The translations under genes and the position numbers were made by a program. The notes under the pieces were generated by a model, which was not told the DNA's origin, made no database searches, and worked only from the letters and a program-made list of their open reading frames with translations. Positions 18,668-27,353 of a stretch of DNA of 64,000 nt are shown here, piece by piece. Source of the stretch: Lachnospiraceae bacterium (lineage in GTDB: Bacteria > Bacillota > Clostridia > Lachnospirales > Lachnospiraceae). Where the stretch lies: the NCBI GenBank assembly GCA_910575005.1, contig CAJTCL010000004.1, forward strand, positions 124,001 through 188,000, in the 5' to 3' direction. Each line of letters starts with the position of its first letter. Positions within the stretch are counted from its first letter, which is position 1.

Positions 18668-18833
18668 TTTTTTGGAAATTTTTGTTACAGTTTACTTATC
18701 AGCCGATATAGAAATAGTCAAATGACTGCATATGGTATAGACGTGGACTATAACAATTGTTCTACTAGGAATCGGGTATCAAAAGCGCTTTTGGCACTCA
18801 AATCCGATCATAAAAAAAGATATTCAAAACTAT

Positions 18834-18862
18834 TTGCTATTTTACAGTTCTTTCAGTATACT
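18834..18862 (+). promoter_or_regulatory. Promoter of the DtxR-type regulator, with a half-operator
   Basis: TTGCTA (18834-18839), a 17-nt spacer and TATACT (18857-18862). The -10 lies within AGTATACTAA, which matches the right half of the feo -10 operator and suggests autoregulation. Confidence 0.5.
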
Positions 18863-18947
18863 AATTCTTAAGTCACAACTTATATTTGACAGGAGATCTC
18901 TCCTGATCAGCATCGACCTAACACATAGATACAAAGGGGTTTTTCAA

Positions 18948-19310
18948 ATGAAAAGTAATGAATCTGCTGAAAATTATCTGGAAACAATTCTAATCTTAAG
19001 CCAAAGGCTTCCAGTTGTCCGCTCTATAGATGTCGCAGTTGAGATGGGTTTCAAGAAATCCAGTGTCAGTGTGGCCATGAAAAACTTAAGAGAAAAGGGA
19101 CACATTGTCGTCTCGGAAGCTGGATATATCACGCTCACAGAATCTGGAAAGGAAATCGCTGACATGATCTACGAACGTCACAATTTTCTCTCTTCCTGGC
19201 TGATAGAACTTGGTGTAGATGAGAATATCGCTACGGCGGACGCTTGCCGTATTGAACATGTGATCAGTCCAGAAAGCTTTGCTGCCATAAAAAAATATGT
19301 GCAGAACTGA
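18948..19310 (+). CDS. DtxR/MntR-family metal-dependent regulator
   Basis: The 120-residue protein has an N-terminal winged helix (SAENYLETIL, then FKKSSVSVAMKNLREKGHI) followed by the metal-binding and dimerisation segment (ERHNFLSSWLIELGVDE, ADACRIEHVISPESF) typical of DtxR-family repressors. It lacks the C-terminal SH3-like domain of long DtxR/IdeR, as MntR does. The ATG at 18948 has AAAGGGG upstream; the frame runs further upstream but that part is unrelated. Whether it senses iron or manganese cannot be read from sequence, but the adjacent divergent feo operon argues for iron. It probably represses feoA by binding the palindromes at 18631-18667. Confidence 0.88.
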   Translation: MKSNESAENYLETILILSQRLPVVRSIDVAVEMGFKKSSVSVAMKNLREKGHIVVSEAGYITLTESGKEIADMIYERHNFLSSWLIELGVDENIATADACRIEHVISPESFAAIKKYVQN

Positions 19311-19346
19311 TTTTAGATACTGTAATGCATTTCTATCTAAAAAATT

Positions 19347-19519
19347 GTAACAATTCAGAACCTCCGCGCCACAGAATGCCAGCCAAATTGTCATACAACT
19401 CTAAAAAGTTTTTCACCTGTGCCTTCGGATTATCATCTCTAATAAAAATAGGAAATCAGGTTTTCTCAAAGAATTTAAAGATCCTGATTTCCCATTTTTA
19501 TAAAGTTCTGAATAGTTAC
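19347..19519. repeat. 173-bp intergenic element with GTAAC-type inverted ends
   Basis: The ends GTAACAATTCAGAAC (19347-19361) and GTTCTGAATAGTTAC (19505-19519) are inverted repeats with one mismatch. The overall size and GTAACARTTYAG-like ends resemble the element at 5635-5810. Inside is a hairpin, GGAAATCAGG (19451-19460) with CCTGATTTCC (19483-19492), followed by CATTTTTA, which probably also ends dtxR transcription. There is no ORF. Confidence 0.5.
19451..19500. terminator. Terminator between convergent dtxR and macro-PAS genes
   Basis: A 10-bp perfect stem (GGAAATCAGG / CCTGATTTCC) is followed by CATTTTTA on the plus strand, and by TATTTTTATT on the minus strand, so it can serve both convergent genes. 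Confidence 0.65.
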
Positions 19520-19543
19520 AAAAAATCACACAAGAAATTCGGT

Positions 19544-20476
19544 TTACCATAAATCATAAAACTTCATGGTCTCCGCATTTCGATATTCATGTTTCTCATA
19601 ATAGCCAATTAATCTATCCTGGTCTCTGAGCGCCACCATATAGACATCTTTGTTCTGCTTTTGATTATAAAAAGTATACACCATATTATGCTCTTTAGAT
19701 GTCTTAAACCACTCAATGACCTTCTCTATTTTATCCCTTGATTGCTGATTATGGCAATTTAAAAGACTTTGACCGAGTAATTCCCTTCCGCCCCATTTTC
19801 GATAGTTCTCAATGGCAGAAGGATTCATATAGATAATCTCATGTTCTAAGTTACAGATTACCACAGCACTTCGATCCTGCTCTATTACACTTTGAAAAAA
19901 ACAAGCGAACACTTGTAAATCTGTTTGTCTTGATTCTGTCACACTATCTGCTAAATCGAGATTTTTCTCAATCAGATCAACTTCTTTTTGATAGGATTCT
20001 TTTGTATTTTTATCGAACAACACCCACAAAACGCGATCAAAGCACCCTGGATGCTCCTTTAAAAATTGGTCTACGGTATGAACAGCAATTTTAGCCGCTC
20101 TTGCCACCGGAAAAGAATAAATTCCTGTTGAAATTGAGGGAAAAGCAATGGTTCGAATCTGATTCTCTATCGCCAATTTCAGTGAATTGATATAACAATC
20201 TGCCAGCAACTGATCTTCATTATGGCTGCCTCCATTCCATACGGGCCCAACAGTATGAATAATACGTTTACAGGGAAGCTTATATGCCTTTGTAATCTTC
20301 GCCTGTCCTGTCTTACAACCGCCCAGCAGACGACATTCAAACAATAATTCTTCTCCTGCCGCCCTGTGAATTGCGCCATCCACGCCCCCTCCACCCAGCA
20401 AACTGCTGTTAGCTGCGTTTACAATAGCGTCTATCTGTTCTACCTTTGTGATATCACCTTGCACTAACTCAATCAT
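19544..20476 (-). CDS. Macrodomain-PAS fusion protein
   Basis: The protein has 310 residues. Residues 1-175 are a macrodomain with NAANSSLLGGGGVDGAIHRA (20-39) and PSISTGIYSFPV, the ADP-ribose-binding loops of the MacroD/YmdB group, which remove O-acetyl or ADP-ribosyl groups. A linker is followed by a PAS-like domain (about 190-300: VIEQDRSAVVICNLEHEII, YMNPSAIENY, RKWGGRELLGQSLLNCH), which in other proteins senses small ligands, redox state or FMN. The gene lies 31 nt downstream of an HD-GYP gene on the same strand. The combination suggests a deacylase or ADP-ribosylhydrolase controlled by a bound ligand; the substrate is unknown. Confidence 0.85.
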   Translation of the reverse strand: MIELVQGDITKVEQIDAIVNAANSSLLGGGGVDGAIHRAAGEELLFECRLLGGCKTGQAKITKAYKLPCKRIIHTVGPVWNGGSHNEDQLLADCYINSLKLAIENQIRTIAFPSISTGIYSFPVARAAKIAVHTVDQFLKEHPGCFDRVLWVLFDKNTKESYQKEVDLIEKNLDLADSVTESRQTDLQVFACFFQSVIEQDRSAVVICNLEHEIIYMNPSAIENYRKWGGRELLGQSLLNCHNQQSRDKIEKVIEWFKTSKEHNMVYTFYNQKQNKDVYMVALRDQDRLIGYYEKHEYRNAETMKFYDLW

Positions 20477-20507
20477 ATTCTTATTTCTTTCCCCTTTCCT
20501 AACGCAA

Positions 20508-21599
20508 TTATAAGATAATAATATTATTACATTTCATATCCTTTCCCAAATTATAGATCTTACCTGATTCAATTCCCACCACAGTAGGCCTTAAAATATA
20601 ACCTGGATTATTCTCCACTACCTTGGCTTTTTCCCCATTGCTGAGCTGGACAATGGAATCCACTGGATATAATATCATGCTCTCTAAAAAGCTTTTCATC
20701 ACATCTAAATCCAATTCCTGGGTCATGGACATAATCATTTCCACAGCATCCCTCTGTGAAAATGCTTTCTTATAAGAACGCTCTGTCACCAGGGCATCAT
20801 AAATATCCACCACTGACAAAATCTTAGCATACAGATGCATCTGATCCGCCGATACTCCCATCGGATATCCCTTGCCATTCATCTTCTCATGATGCTGCAG
20901 CACCCCCATAAGTACATGTTTGGAAATATTCTCCTTTTCCTTTAAAATCCCATAGCCATACACAGAATGCTGTTTCATAATCTCAAATTCTTCATCTGTC
21001 AGCCTTCCAGGTTTATTCAATACCTCATTTGGGATCTTGGATTTACCCAAATCATGGAGCAGCCCAGACATTCCAATCTCATATAACTGCTTCTTATCCA
21101 GACCATGCTGCTTGGCAACGATCATCGCCATAGTAGCGACATCTACACTGTGCTTAAAAGTATATTCATCGCTGACCTTCAAGGCGCCAATATCCACAGC
21201 AATGGCATCATTATCTGTGATCGCTCGCATCAATTCATTGCCAATATTATTGGCGGCATCTGTAAAATCCTTTGTCTCTGTATTATTGTACAGATATTGG
21301 ATTCCCTCTGAGACACGCTTTTTGACACTCTCTTTGAGCTTAACCTTTGTTCGGTCCTCAACTCGGCGTTTCTCAATTACAGACTGCGCCAGCGGAGATA
21401 TTTTTTCTTCCTCTGGATCTTCTTCCCCTTCACGGATATAGACGCTCGTAACTCCTAACTTTAGCAGAGAATCAATCAGATAACCATCCAGCACAGCTCC
21501 CCGGGCAATTAAAATCCTGCCTCGTCGGTCTACAATTGCCTGATCTATTTTCATTCCTTCTTTTAAGGATCTGGTTCTTACGTAAATTCTCTTAATCAC
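20508..21599 (-). CDS. HD-GYP domain cyclic-di-GMP phosphodiesterase-like protein
   Basis: The 363-residue protein starts with GTG at 21599, 6 nt after AGAGGG. An N-terminal region without a receiver (1-130) leads into the HD-GYP domain: His150, the HD pair in LLHDLGKSKIP (182-183), HHEKMNGKGYP (HH 236-237, GYP 244-246) and a DxYDAL motif. HD-GYP enzymes hydrolyse cyclic di-GMP (or cGAMP) with a di- or trinuclear iron centre. The N-terminal part may be a sensory module of the DUF3391 type often found in such proteins (inference). It is co-oriented with the macro-PAS gene 31 nt downstream and may share its transcript. I saw no GGDEF protein in the window. Confidence 0.9.
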   Translation of the reverse strand: MIKRIYVRTRSLKEGMKIDQAIVDRRGRILIARGAVLDGYLIDSLLKLGVTSVYIREGEEDPEEEKISPLAQSVIEKRRVEDRTKVKLKESVKKRVSEGIQYLYNNTETKDFTDAANNIGNELMRAITDNDAIAVDIGALKVSDEYTFKHSVDVATMAMIVAKQHGLDKKQLYEIGMSGLLHDLGKSKIPNEVLNKPGRLTDEEFEIMKQHSVYGYGILKEKENISKHVLMGVLQHHEKMNGKGYPMGVSADQMHLYAKILSVVDIYDALVTERSYKKAFSQRDAVEMIMSMTQELDLDVMKSFLESMILYPVDSIVQLSNGEKAKVVENNPGYILRPTVVGIESGKIYNLGKDMKCNNIIIL

Positions 21600-21753
21600 A
21601 ACTATCCCTCTACATTCTTACCAATGCAGGCATTAGTCGAAGCCTAAAATAACCATATCTGTCAATATTATACTCTATTTTTTAAATGAATCCAACCAAA
21701 AAATGCAAAAATCTGTAAAGAGATACCATATTTTTAGATATATCAGACAAAAT

Positions 21754-21784
21754 AAGTTACTGCCCCCTAAAGGGACAGTAACTT
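21754..21784. terminator. Terminator after the LRR protein gene
   Basis: The stem AAGTTACTG(TCCC) / (GGGG)CAGTAACTT lies 13 nt after the stop and is followed on the minus strand by ATTTTG. Confidence 0.7.
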
Positions 21785-21796
21785 GCCTAAATTCAT

Positions 21797-24700
21797 CTAT
21801 TTACATACTTTTACTTTAGAACCAATCCCCTTGGCCTTCAATAATTTCCGATAAGCTTTGACTTTACTCTTAGGTACTTTAACCGTTGCCTTGGCATAAA
21901 TTCCCTTAAATGCCTTAGTGCCCACATTCTTACTGGTAAGCTTTGCAGTCTTAATGGTGATTGTTTTCAGCTTCTTGCAGCCCTGTAATGCCTGTTTTCC
22001 AATTTTATTCACCTTTGCAGGAATCGTAATCTTAGTGAGTGCAGTACACTGATAAAATGCCTTTTCATTGATTGTAGTCACATTTGCTCCCATTTTCAAG
22101 GTCTTTAAATTAATGCAGCCACTGAAAGCATTCTTGCCAATGGTTTTTACCTTCTTGCCCAAAGTAACAGTAGTCAATTTCTTACAACCGCTGAAAGCAT
22201 CACTGCAGATTGTAGTTACATTATTGCCAATTATTAATTCTTCGATATGATTATTGCCTTTAATATTCTTTGCAGAAATAGATGTTACTTTGTATTTTGC
22301 ACCATCTATGTCTATAACATCTGGAATATCCAATTTTTTACTCAGATTATCATTCCACTGAATATGTTCCACAGTGCCTTTCTTGTCATCAGATATTATA
22401 ACCCTATAAGTTGATCTACCCCACTTTATTATACTGCCTTTCTTTGGCTTAGGAGGCTTTGGTATTGATTTGGTATAGGAATCCTTACAGCGAGTACAAG
22501 TATATGTTCTGATCCCCTCCTCAAACCTTGTTGCTTTTTTTGTCTCTTTGCTGGTATAGATATGACCAAGTTCTTTTATACTTTCCCCTGATTCCATCTT
22601 AAGATCACAGGCAATACAAAAATAATCGCCTGTATAGCCTTTTCTTGTACAAGTAGCCGCTTTCTGCCCCCTAAGCTCCCACTGTGGATGATCAAGCGCT
22701 GGTTCAATTTCTGTATAGCGATCTCCACAAGAACAATAATAGGTTCTTATTCCTTCTTCAGTACAAGTCGGTTTTTTTGTTATATTACTAGCATAATGAT
22801 GCCCTACCGCTTTCTTGACAGTTCCTTGAGCTATCTTTGTATCACAATCCTTACAATAAGTATCACCGGTATAACCATCTTTGACACAAGTTGCTATAAC
22901 TTTATCTCTGATTTTAGTATGTTGATGACCTGTAGCCGCAATAGATTCGCTATAATTATCTCCACAAGAACAGCTAAACACTCTCTCCCCTGCTTCTGTA
23001 CAGGATGGTTCTCTTACTACTTCGCTGCTATAATCATGCCCCTGTGCTTTTATAATTGTACCTGTAACAGTCTTATTCCCACAATCGTTACAATAGGTAT
23101 CACCAGTATAACCGTCTTGTGTACAAGTAACTGCCTTCACATTCCTAACCTCAGTATGATTATGGTTATTGTCAAGTTCTCCATATTCCTGTCCACATAC
23201 ATCACACACCGCCCGATGTGCGCAAGTAGCAGTTCCTCCTTTATGACCTAGAGAGACGATAATTGTTCCTCTCGACACTACTTCTCCACATGCAGTGCAA
23301 CAGACATCTCCTGTATAACCTTCTTGAGTACAGGTAGCTTCCTGTACATTTCTAACCTCAGTTTCACCATGATTGTCACTGTCAAGAGAACCATATTCCT
23401 GCCCACACAAATCACATACTGCATGAGTTATACAAGTAGCTGTACCTCCTTCATGATTGCATGCTGATCTTGTAACAGCAATTTCCACAGACTCTATCTC
23501 ATAATTTCCTCTATCTGCACCGCTATATTCAGCCGTTGCCATAAGCGGAATAGCTGTCTCTAACTCTTTCTCTGCATCTGATAACTGCCATGTCCACCCT
23601 TCCGGCAGAAGCACATCACTTACTTTGGTACAATCCTTAGACACATTCATGGCGGTCTTTGGCATACCTGGTGCACTTGGCGCCTTATTTACTGTGATTT
23701 TCACTGTAGTTTCTGCTTCTTGATATCTTGTTGAATCTGTCGGCTGAAAAATCACACGATATTCTGCCTGATTACTATCAGCCACAAAAGGCCTTTTCTC
23801 TGTCTCCTCGCTACTCCATACAAAATTTCCTTCCACCGGAGTATCAAAACCTTCCACGTTGCTGTCACTGCTGTACTGCACTTTTCCACCCTCAAGTACA
23901 CTGTCACCTATTTTTTGACCATAAGTGATGGCAGCCACCGTAGGTCTTTCCATAATATATGGCATTGCTTTTCCAATGATCAATTCTGATTCCTCTGACA
24001 GTTTTGAATAAGTTAAAAGAATTTCTGGTAACTCAATGGTCATAGCACAACGATATTTACCAGTATCTGCTTGCACTACTGAGGCTATTTGATAAGATTC
24101 ACTATTGGCGCCAGGTATATCCTGCCAACTTCCATCACTCTCCTGCTTTTGCCATTGATAACCCAAAGGTTTGTTCTCTTCTCCAATACTGCCTTCTGCG
24201 ACAACAGAAAAACTAACACGATTCCCTAATATAGTATCTTGGCTTGTAGGCTGAGCTTTAATATCCACACCATACAATGAAATCGTTATATTTTTATTTC
24301 CATAACCAGACAATTTATCATAACCAGTAGAATCTTTGCACACATAGGCTGTCAAATCACTAGCTGTGTTACTAAACATATTATAACCAGTAGGAATTTT
24401 AATTCCTTTATATATTATCTTATTTAACTTTTTACAATCATTAAATTGATAACTTCCGACTCTTGTGACATTCTCAGGTAATATCACAGTTGTAAGACTG
24501 CTACAATTTGCGAACGCACTGTCTCCAAAATCTGTAACGCTATCTGGAATCTCTACGGAACCAAGATTTATACAATCCTTAAATGTCTCGCTACCAATCA
24601 TAGTAATACCTTCTGGTATCTTCATTGAGGTAAGACTGCTGCAGCCTGAAAATGCACTTTCTCCAATACTTGTAACATCTTTTGGCATCTCTAGAGATAC

Positions 24701-25534
24701 AAGATTACTGCAATCTTTAAACGTATAATTTCCAATACTTGTAACACTATCTGGCAATTCCACAGATGTAAGGCTGGAACAATTCTCAAATGTACGATCA
24801 AAAATATCTGTCACTCCTTCTGGTATTTTTATAGAAGTAAGACTTTCACACCATGCAAATGCTCCCTCTCCTATATTTTTTACCCCTTCCGGAATCTCTA
24901 TGGATGTAAGATCAAGACTATAAGCAAATGCATACTCAGCTATATTTGTTATACTTTTGGGCAACTTTACAGATTTAAGAGCAGTGCCATGAAAAGCACA
25001 ATTTTCAATAGTTGTCACACCCTCTGGGATCTCTATTGATGTAATACGAGTGCCATAAAAAGCAGACTCCCCAATTCTTTTAACTCCAGCAGGAATTCTT
25101 AAATGAGTAATACTACACATAAATGCTCCAGCACCAATACTTGTAAGACTCTCTGGTAATGTGATAGATGAGACACTCATAAACTCCTGAAATGCTCCAT
25201 CTATTATTGTTGTTACTCCTTCTTCCACTACAACAGCATTAATTGTCTCACGATATTTTTCCCAAGGCAATGGTACATTCTGCATAGCAGGAGGATCCCA
25301 AACACGCTCTCCCATCGACCCTTCTCCGCTGATTATCATTAAATCACCTGTCTCATCACCATTTGAATCATAGACAGCCCATTGGCACTCTCCTGTCTCT
25401 CCGCCCTCGATCAAAGTACCATAATTTTCTGCTGCATTGACTGAAAATGCGGATAAATCCACTGCTCCCAAAATTAGTGTTAAGGTGAGCAGTATTGCTG
25501 CTATCTTTTTTACGCGGTATTTCCATTTTTCCAT
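21797..25534 (-). CDS. Giant secreted LRR_5 (BspA-like) protein with Cys-rich repeats
   Basis: The 1245-residue protein has a signal peptide (1-34, ending VNAA). It has about 14 BspA-type leucine-rich repeats (about 95-400; units such as SLTSIEIPEGVTTI-GESAF), an Ig-like domain (about 415-510), a MBG/Ig-like region (530-690), seven to eight Cys-rich repeats of alternating CTQEGYTGDxYCxxC and CTExGxRxYxCxCG types (690-1010), a basic linker and a second set of LRR_5 units to the end. The Cys pairs suggest small zinc-ribbon or disulphide modules. BspA-like proteins bind host or bacterial surfaces. There is no LPXTG motif, so surface retention would have to be through another route. A related but single Cys repeat occurs in the CHAP protein at 55566. 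Confidence 0.88.
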   Translation of the reverse strand: MEKWKYRVKKIAAILLTLTLILGAVDLSAFSVNAAENYGTLIEGGETGECQWAVYDSNGDETGDLMIISGEGSMGERVWDPPAMQNVPLPWEKYRETINAVVVEEGVTTIIDGAFQEFMSVSSITLPESLTSIGAGAFMCSITHLRIPAGVKRIGESAFYGTRITSIEIPEGVTTIENCAFHGTALKSVKLPKSITNIAEYAFAYSLDLTSIEIPEGVKNIGEGAFAWCESLTSIKIPEGVTDIFDRTFENCSSLTSVELPDSVTSIGNYTFKDCSNLVSLEMPKDVTSIGESAFSGCSSLTSMKIPEGITMIGSETFKDCINLGSVEIPDSVTDFGDSAFANCSSLTTVILPENVTRVGSYQFNDCKKLNKIIYKGIKIPTGYNMFSNTASDLTAYVCKDSTGYDKLSGYGNKNITISLYGVDIKAQPTSQDTILGNRVSFSVVAEGSIGEENKPLGYQWQKQESDGSWQDIPGANSESYQIASVVQADTGKYRCAMTIELPEILLTYSKLSEESELIIGKAMPYIMERPTVAAITYGQKIGDSVLEGGKVQYSSDSNVEGFDTPVEGNFVWSSEETEKRPFVADSNQAEYRVIFQPTDSTRYQEAETTVKITVNKAPSAPGMPKTAMNVSKDCTKVSDVLLPEGWTWQLSDAEKELETAIPLMATAEYSGADRGNYEIESVEIAVTRSACNHEGGTATCITHAVCDLCGQEYGSLDSDNHGETEVRNVQEATCTQEGYTGDVCCTACGEVVSRGTIIVSLGHKGGTATCAHRAVCDVCGQEYGELDNNHNHTEVRNVKAVTCTQDGYTGDTYCNDCGNKTVTGTIIKAQGHDYSSEVVREPSCTEAGERVFSCSCGDNYSESIAATGHQHTKIRDKVIATCVKDGYTGDTYCKDCDTKIAQGTVKKAVGHHYASNITKKPTCTEEGIRTYYCSCGDRYTEIEPALDHPQWELRGQKAATCTRKGYTGDYFCIACDLKMESGESIKELGHIYTSKETKKATRFEEGIRTYTCTRCKDSYTKSIPKPPKPKKGSIIKWGRSTYRVIISDDKKGTVEHIQWNDNLSKKLDIPDVIDIDGAKYKVTSISAKNIKGNNHIEELIIGNNVTTICSDAFSGCKKLTTVTLGKKVKTIGKNAFSGCINLKTLKMGANVTTINEKAFYQCTALTKITIPAKVNKIGKQALQGCKKLKTITIKTAKLTSKNVGTKAFKGIYAKATVKVPKSKVKAYRKLLKAKGIGSKVKVCK

Positions 25535-25673
25535 AACCTCTTTACTCCTTTCAGATTGGCTTTATCTTTATATGCCATCCTCCCCTTCCAAGTGGTTAAA
25601 TCCTTATTATATCTACTATATCAGAGTTAAAAGAAAAAGGAAAGACTATAATTGGAATATTCTGACATTATTT

Positions 25674-26531
25674 CTATCTATAATAATCACGCAGCACATG
25701 TTCTGGTTTCGTCTGTGTCGGCAGATACATCATATTCAACCCTTCTGTCTGATAAAGAATAATCTTGCCAGAGTATGCGAGCTGTTTCAAAATATCCATA
25801 AAAACGGCAGGTTTAAGATTTAAAATCCTTCCAGGAGCATTATCTGCTGTCATCAATTCTTCGATAGAGAACCATCCCCCATGCGGCATACGCTCCGCCA
25901 AAAGATATAAGATAACCTCTGCTGGAAGATTCTGCAAAGCAGGTTGATTTTTAGCAAAACCAAACTCTGTCTCCCTGACCAGCCCAAGATTCCAAAAGGG
26001 GCTGCAATTTCTTTCTTCCTGACTGTCAGACAGTGGCTGTCTCCCAGCATACATACACAAAATTGCATCACAATCATGCCCAACAGAACGTGCAGAGATC
26101 TTCTCTCCTTCTGCTGCCTCCTCTGCTAATTTCAGCATTTTATACTTCATTTCCTGACGGGTAAATTCCCCATCCCCAAATTCATTGAAAAAGAGCTGCC
26201 ATGCTGTAGCCAGTCTCCGATTACGGGCAATATTACAGTGAAGCATCCACAGAGAAAATGTTTTTTCAAAATAAGGATCTTTACTCAGTATCATTCCTCC
26301 CAAATCTGTAAGCCGTATCACAGTGCGCACACTCTCATCTGTCATACCACTGCATTTCAGCCAATAGCGAATGGATTGTGCCATCTTTGGTTCTACTCCT
26401 AAGGCATCAGCTCCATAGTTTTCAAAGAAAACTCTTGGATTATGTTTTACCTCCCGCAAACCTCTATCCAGCCATCCTTCCCTAGGCACATATCTCCCAT
26501 GTCCCTTAAAACAAACATAATGATTCATCAT
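25674..26531 (-). CDS. DUF4007 family protein, orphan
   Basis: A 285-residue cytosolic protein. The pattern GHGRYVPREGWLDRGL, ALGVEPKMAQSIRYWL and RLTDLG, followed by DPYFEKTFSLWMLHCNIA and TAWQLFFNEF, is that of DUF4007 (PF13182). I chose ATG 26531 (or 26528) because GAGAGG lies just upstream; the frame also has a TTG at 26570. DUF4007 proteins are frequently encoded near PAPS-reductase-like and DndB/DndC-type genes linked to DNA phosphorothioation (family knowledge). None of those is in this window, so the gene is an orphan here or has another partner. A 64-residue protein with a helix-turn-helix-like sequence is encoded directly upstream and is very likely co-transcribed. Confidence 0.82.
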   Translation of the reverse strand: MMNHYVCFKGHGRYVPREGWLDRGLREVKHNPRVFFENYGADALGVEPKMAQSIRYWLKCSGMTDESVRTVIRLTDLGGMILSKDPYFEKTFSLWMLHCNIARNRRLATAWQLFFNEFGDGEFTRQEMKYKMLKLAEEAAEGEKISARSVGHDCDAILCMYAGRQPLSDSQEERNCSPFWNLGLVRETEFGFAKNQPALQNLPAEVILYLLAERMPHGGWFSIEELMTADNAPGRILNLKPAVFMDILKQLAYSGKIILYQTEGLNMMYLPTQTKPEHVLRDYYR

Positions 26532-26566
26532 TTGTACCTCTCTATTCCTTCTGCCGCAGAGCACTG

Positions 26567-26761
26567 TCAATCAATCGAGATATTCTCTGGCCTGATGTGC
26601 AGATAGGCACAAACCCGCAAAAACTCATCTGCCTCCAGAACTCTGCCTGTCCCTATACGCAGCTTCTCTACCGGAATCTCTAAAACATTTGCGATTACCT
26701 CTGCTGAAATATGGTTCTGTTCCATCTGGTCTGCCAACCACCTTTTCGCCTGCTCCCTCAT
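26567..26761 (-). CDS. Small HTH-like protein upstream of the DUF4007 gene
   Basis: The 64-residue protein has an internal sequence like a Cro/XRE helix-turn-helix (HISAEVIANVLEIPVEKLRIG, then LEADEFLRVCAYLHIRPENI). GGAGG lies 5 nt before the ATG, a strong SD. It ends 36 nt before the DUF4007 start. It may regulate this pair or assist DUF4007 in binding DNA; both are inference. Confidence 0.65.
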   Translation of the reverse strand: MREQAKRWLADQMEQNHISAEVIANVLEIPVEKLRIGTGRVLEADEFLRVCAYLHIRPENISID

Positions 26762-26803
26762 ATTTTCCTCCGCCTTCTTGCATTATCGAAATGTTGATTC
26801 CCT

Positions 26804-26884
26804 GATTCAAGAACGTCACTGGCATTCTTGTGGCAGCGTGCGGGTCAGTCTTGCTGACAAAATACAAATCCGCATAACCGCAGC
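26804..26884. repeat. Dispersed structured repeat, copy B
   Basis: Starts GATTCAAGAACG as copy A does (8958), with hairpin CAAGAACG...CATTCTTG, then GTGCGGGTCAG...CTGAC and the closing CCGCA. It sits upstream of the DUF4007 pair, in the divergent gap with the XRE gene. Confidence 0.6.
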
Positions 26885-27010
26885 ATATGATTTATTATAT
26901 TCTTTTCTGTCAAGAATTTCAACACTACTTTTTGCTGATTCGCGAGAATTATTTTTAAATGGATTGACGCATATTTTGGGGTAGTCTATGATAAGAAAAG
27001 AGGTGAGACA

Positions 27011-27343
27011 ATGAAAAATCCAAACATTGCCAAGGTTTTAAAGGCATACCGAAAATTAAACCATTATTCTGTGGAAGATTTGGTGCTAAAACTGGAAAAC
27101 CATAACCTTTCAGTTGCTCCAAAAACAATTTATGGATGGGAAGGCGGTCAAGCTCAGCCTGATGCAGATACCTTGTTAATTCTCTGCAAAATTTACCATA
27201 TTGAAAACATTCTCGGAACTTTTGGCTACAACACTCCTGCAGATGAGCTTTTTCTCTCAGAAGAAGAACGTAATCTAGTTTTACAGTATCGAAATCATCC
27301 TAATATGCAGGATGCTGTGAAAAAACTTTTGGAAATCGTATAA
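27011..27343 (+). CDS. XRE-family helix-turn-helix regulator
   Basis: The 110-residue protein has an N-terminal Cro/CI-type HTH (MKNPNIAKVLKAYRKLNHYS, then PKTIYGWEGGQAQPDADTLL) and a C-terminal helical segment (SEEERNLVLQYRNHPNMQDAVKKLL) typical of small phage-like repressors. The SD is AGAGGTGAG, 6 nt from the ATG. It is divergent from the DUF4007 pair across a 250-nt gap that holds repeat copy B, so it may control that pair. It is closed by a strong terminator. Confidence 0.88.
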   Translation: MKNPNIAKVLKAYRKLNHYSVEDLVLKLENHNLSVAPKTIYGWEGGQAQPDADTLLILCKIYHIENILGTFGYNTPADELFLSEEERNLVLQYRNHPNMQDAVKKLLEIV

Positions 27344-27353
27344 TTTTATCTAT

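Noticed and set aside
18834-18947. Upstream extension of the DtxR-type protein
   Set aside because: The extra 38 codons are hydrophobic and unrelated to the family, and the segment contains the promoter; AAAGGGG precedes ATG 18948.
22688-23251. Plus-strand frame of 187 codons
   Set aside because: Antisense to the Cys-rich repeats of the LRR protein; it owes its length to the repeat structure.
23000-23420. CRISPR-like array
   Set aside because: The repeated units are coding Cys-rich repeats of varying sequence within one open frame, not constant repeats with unique spacers.
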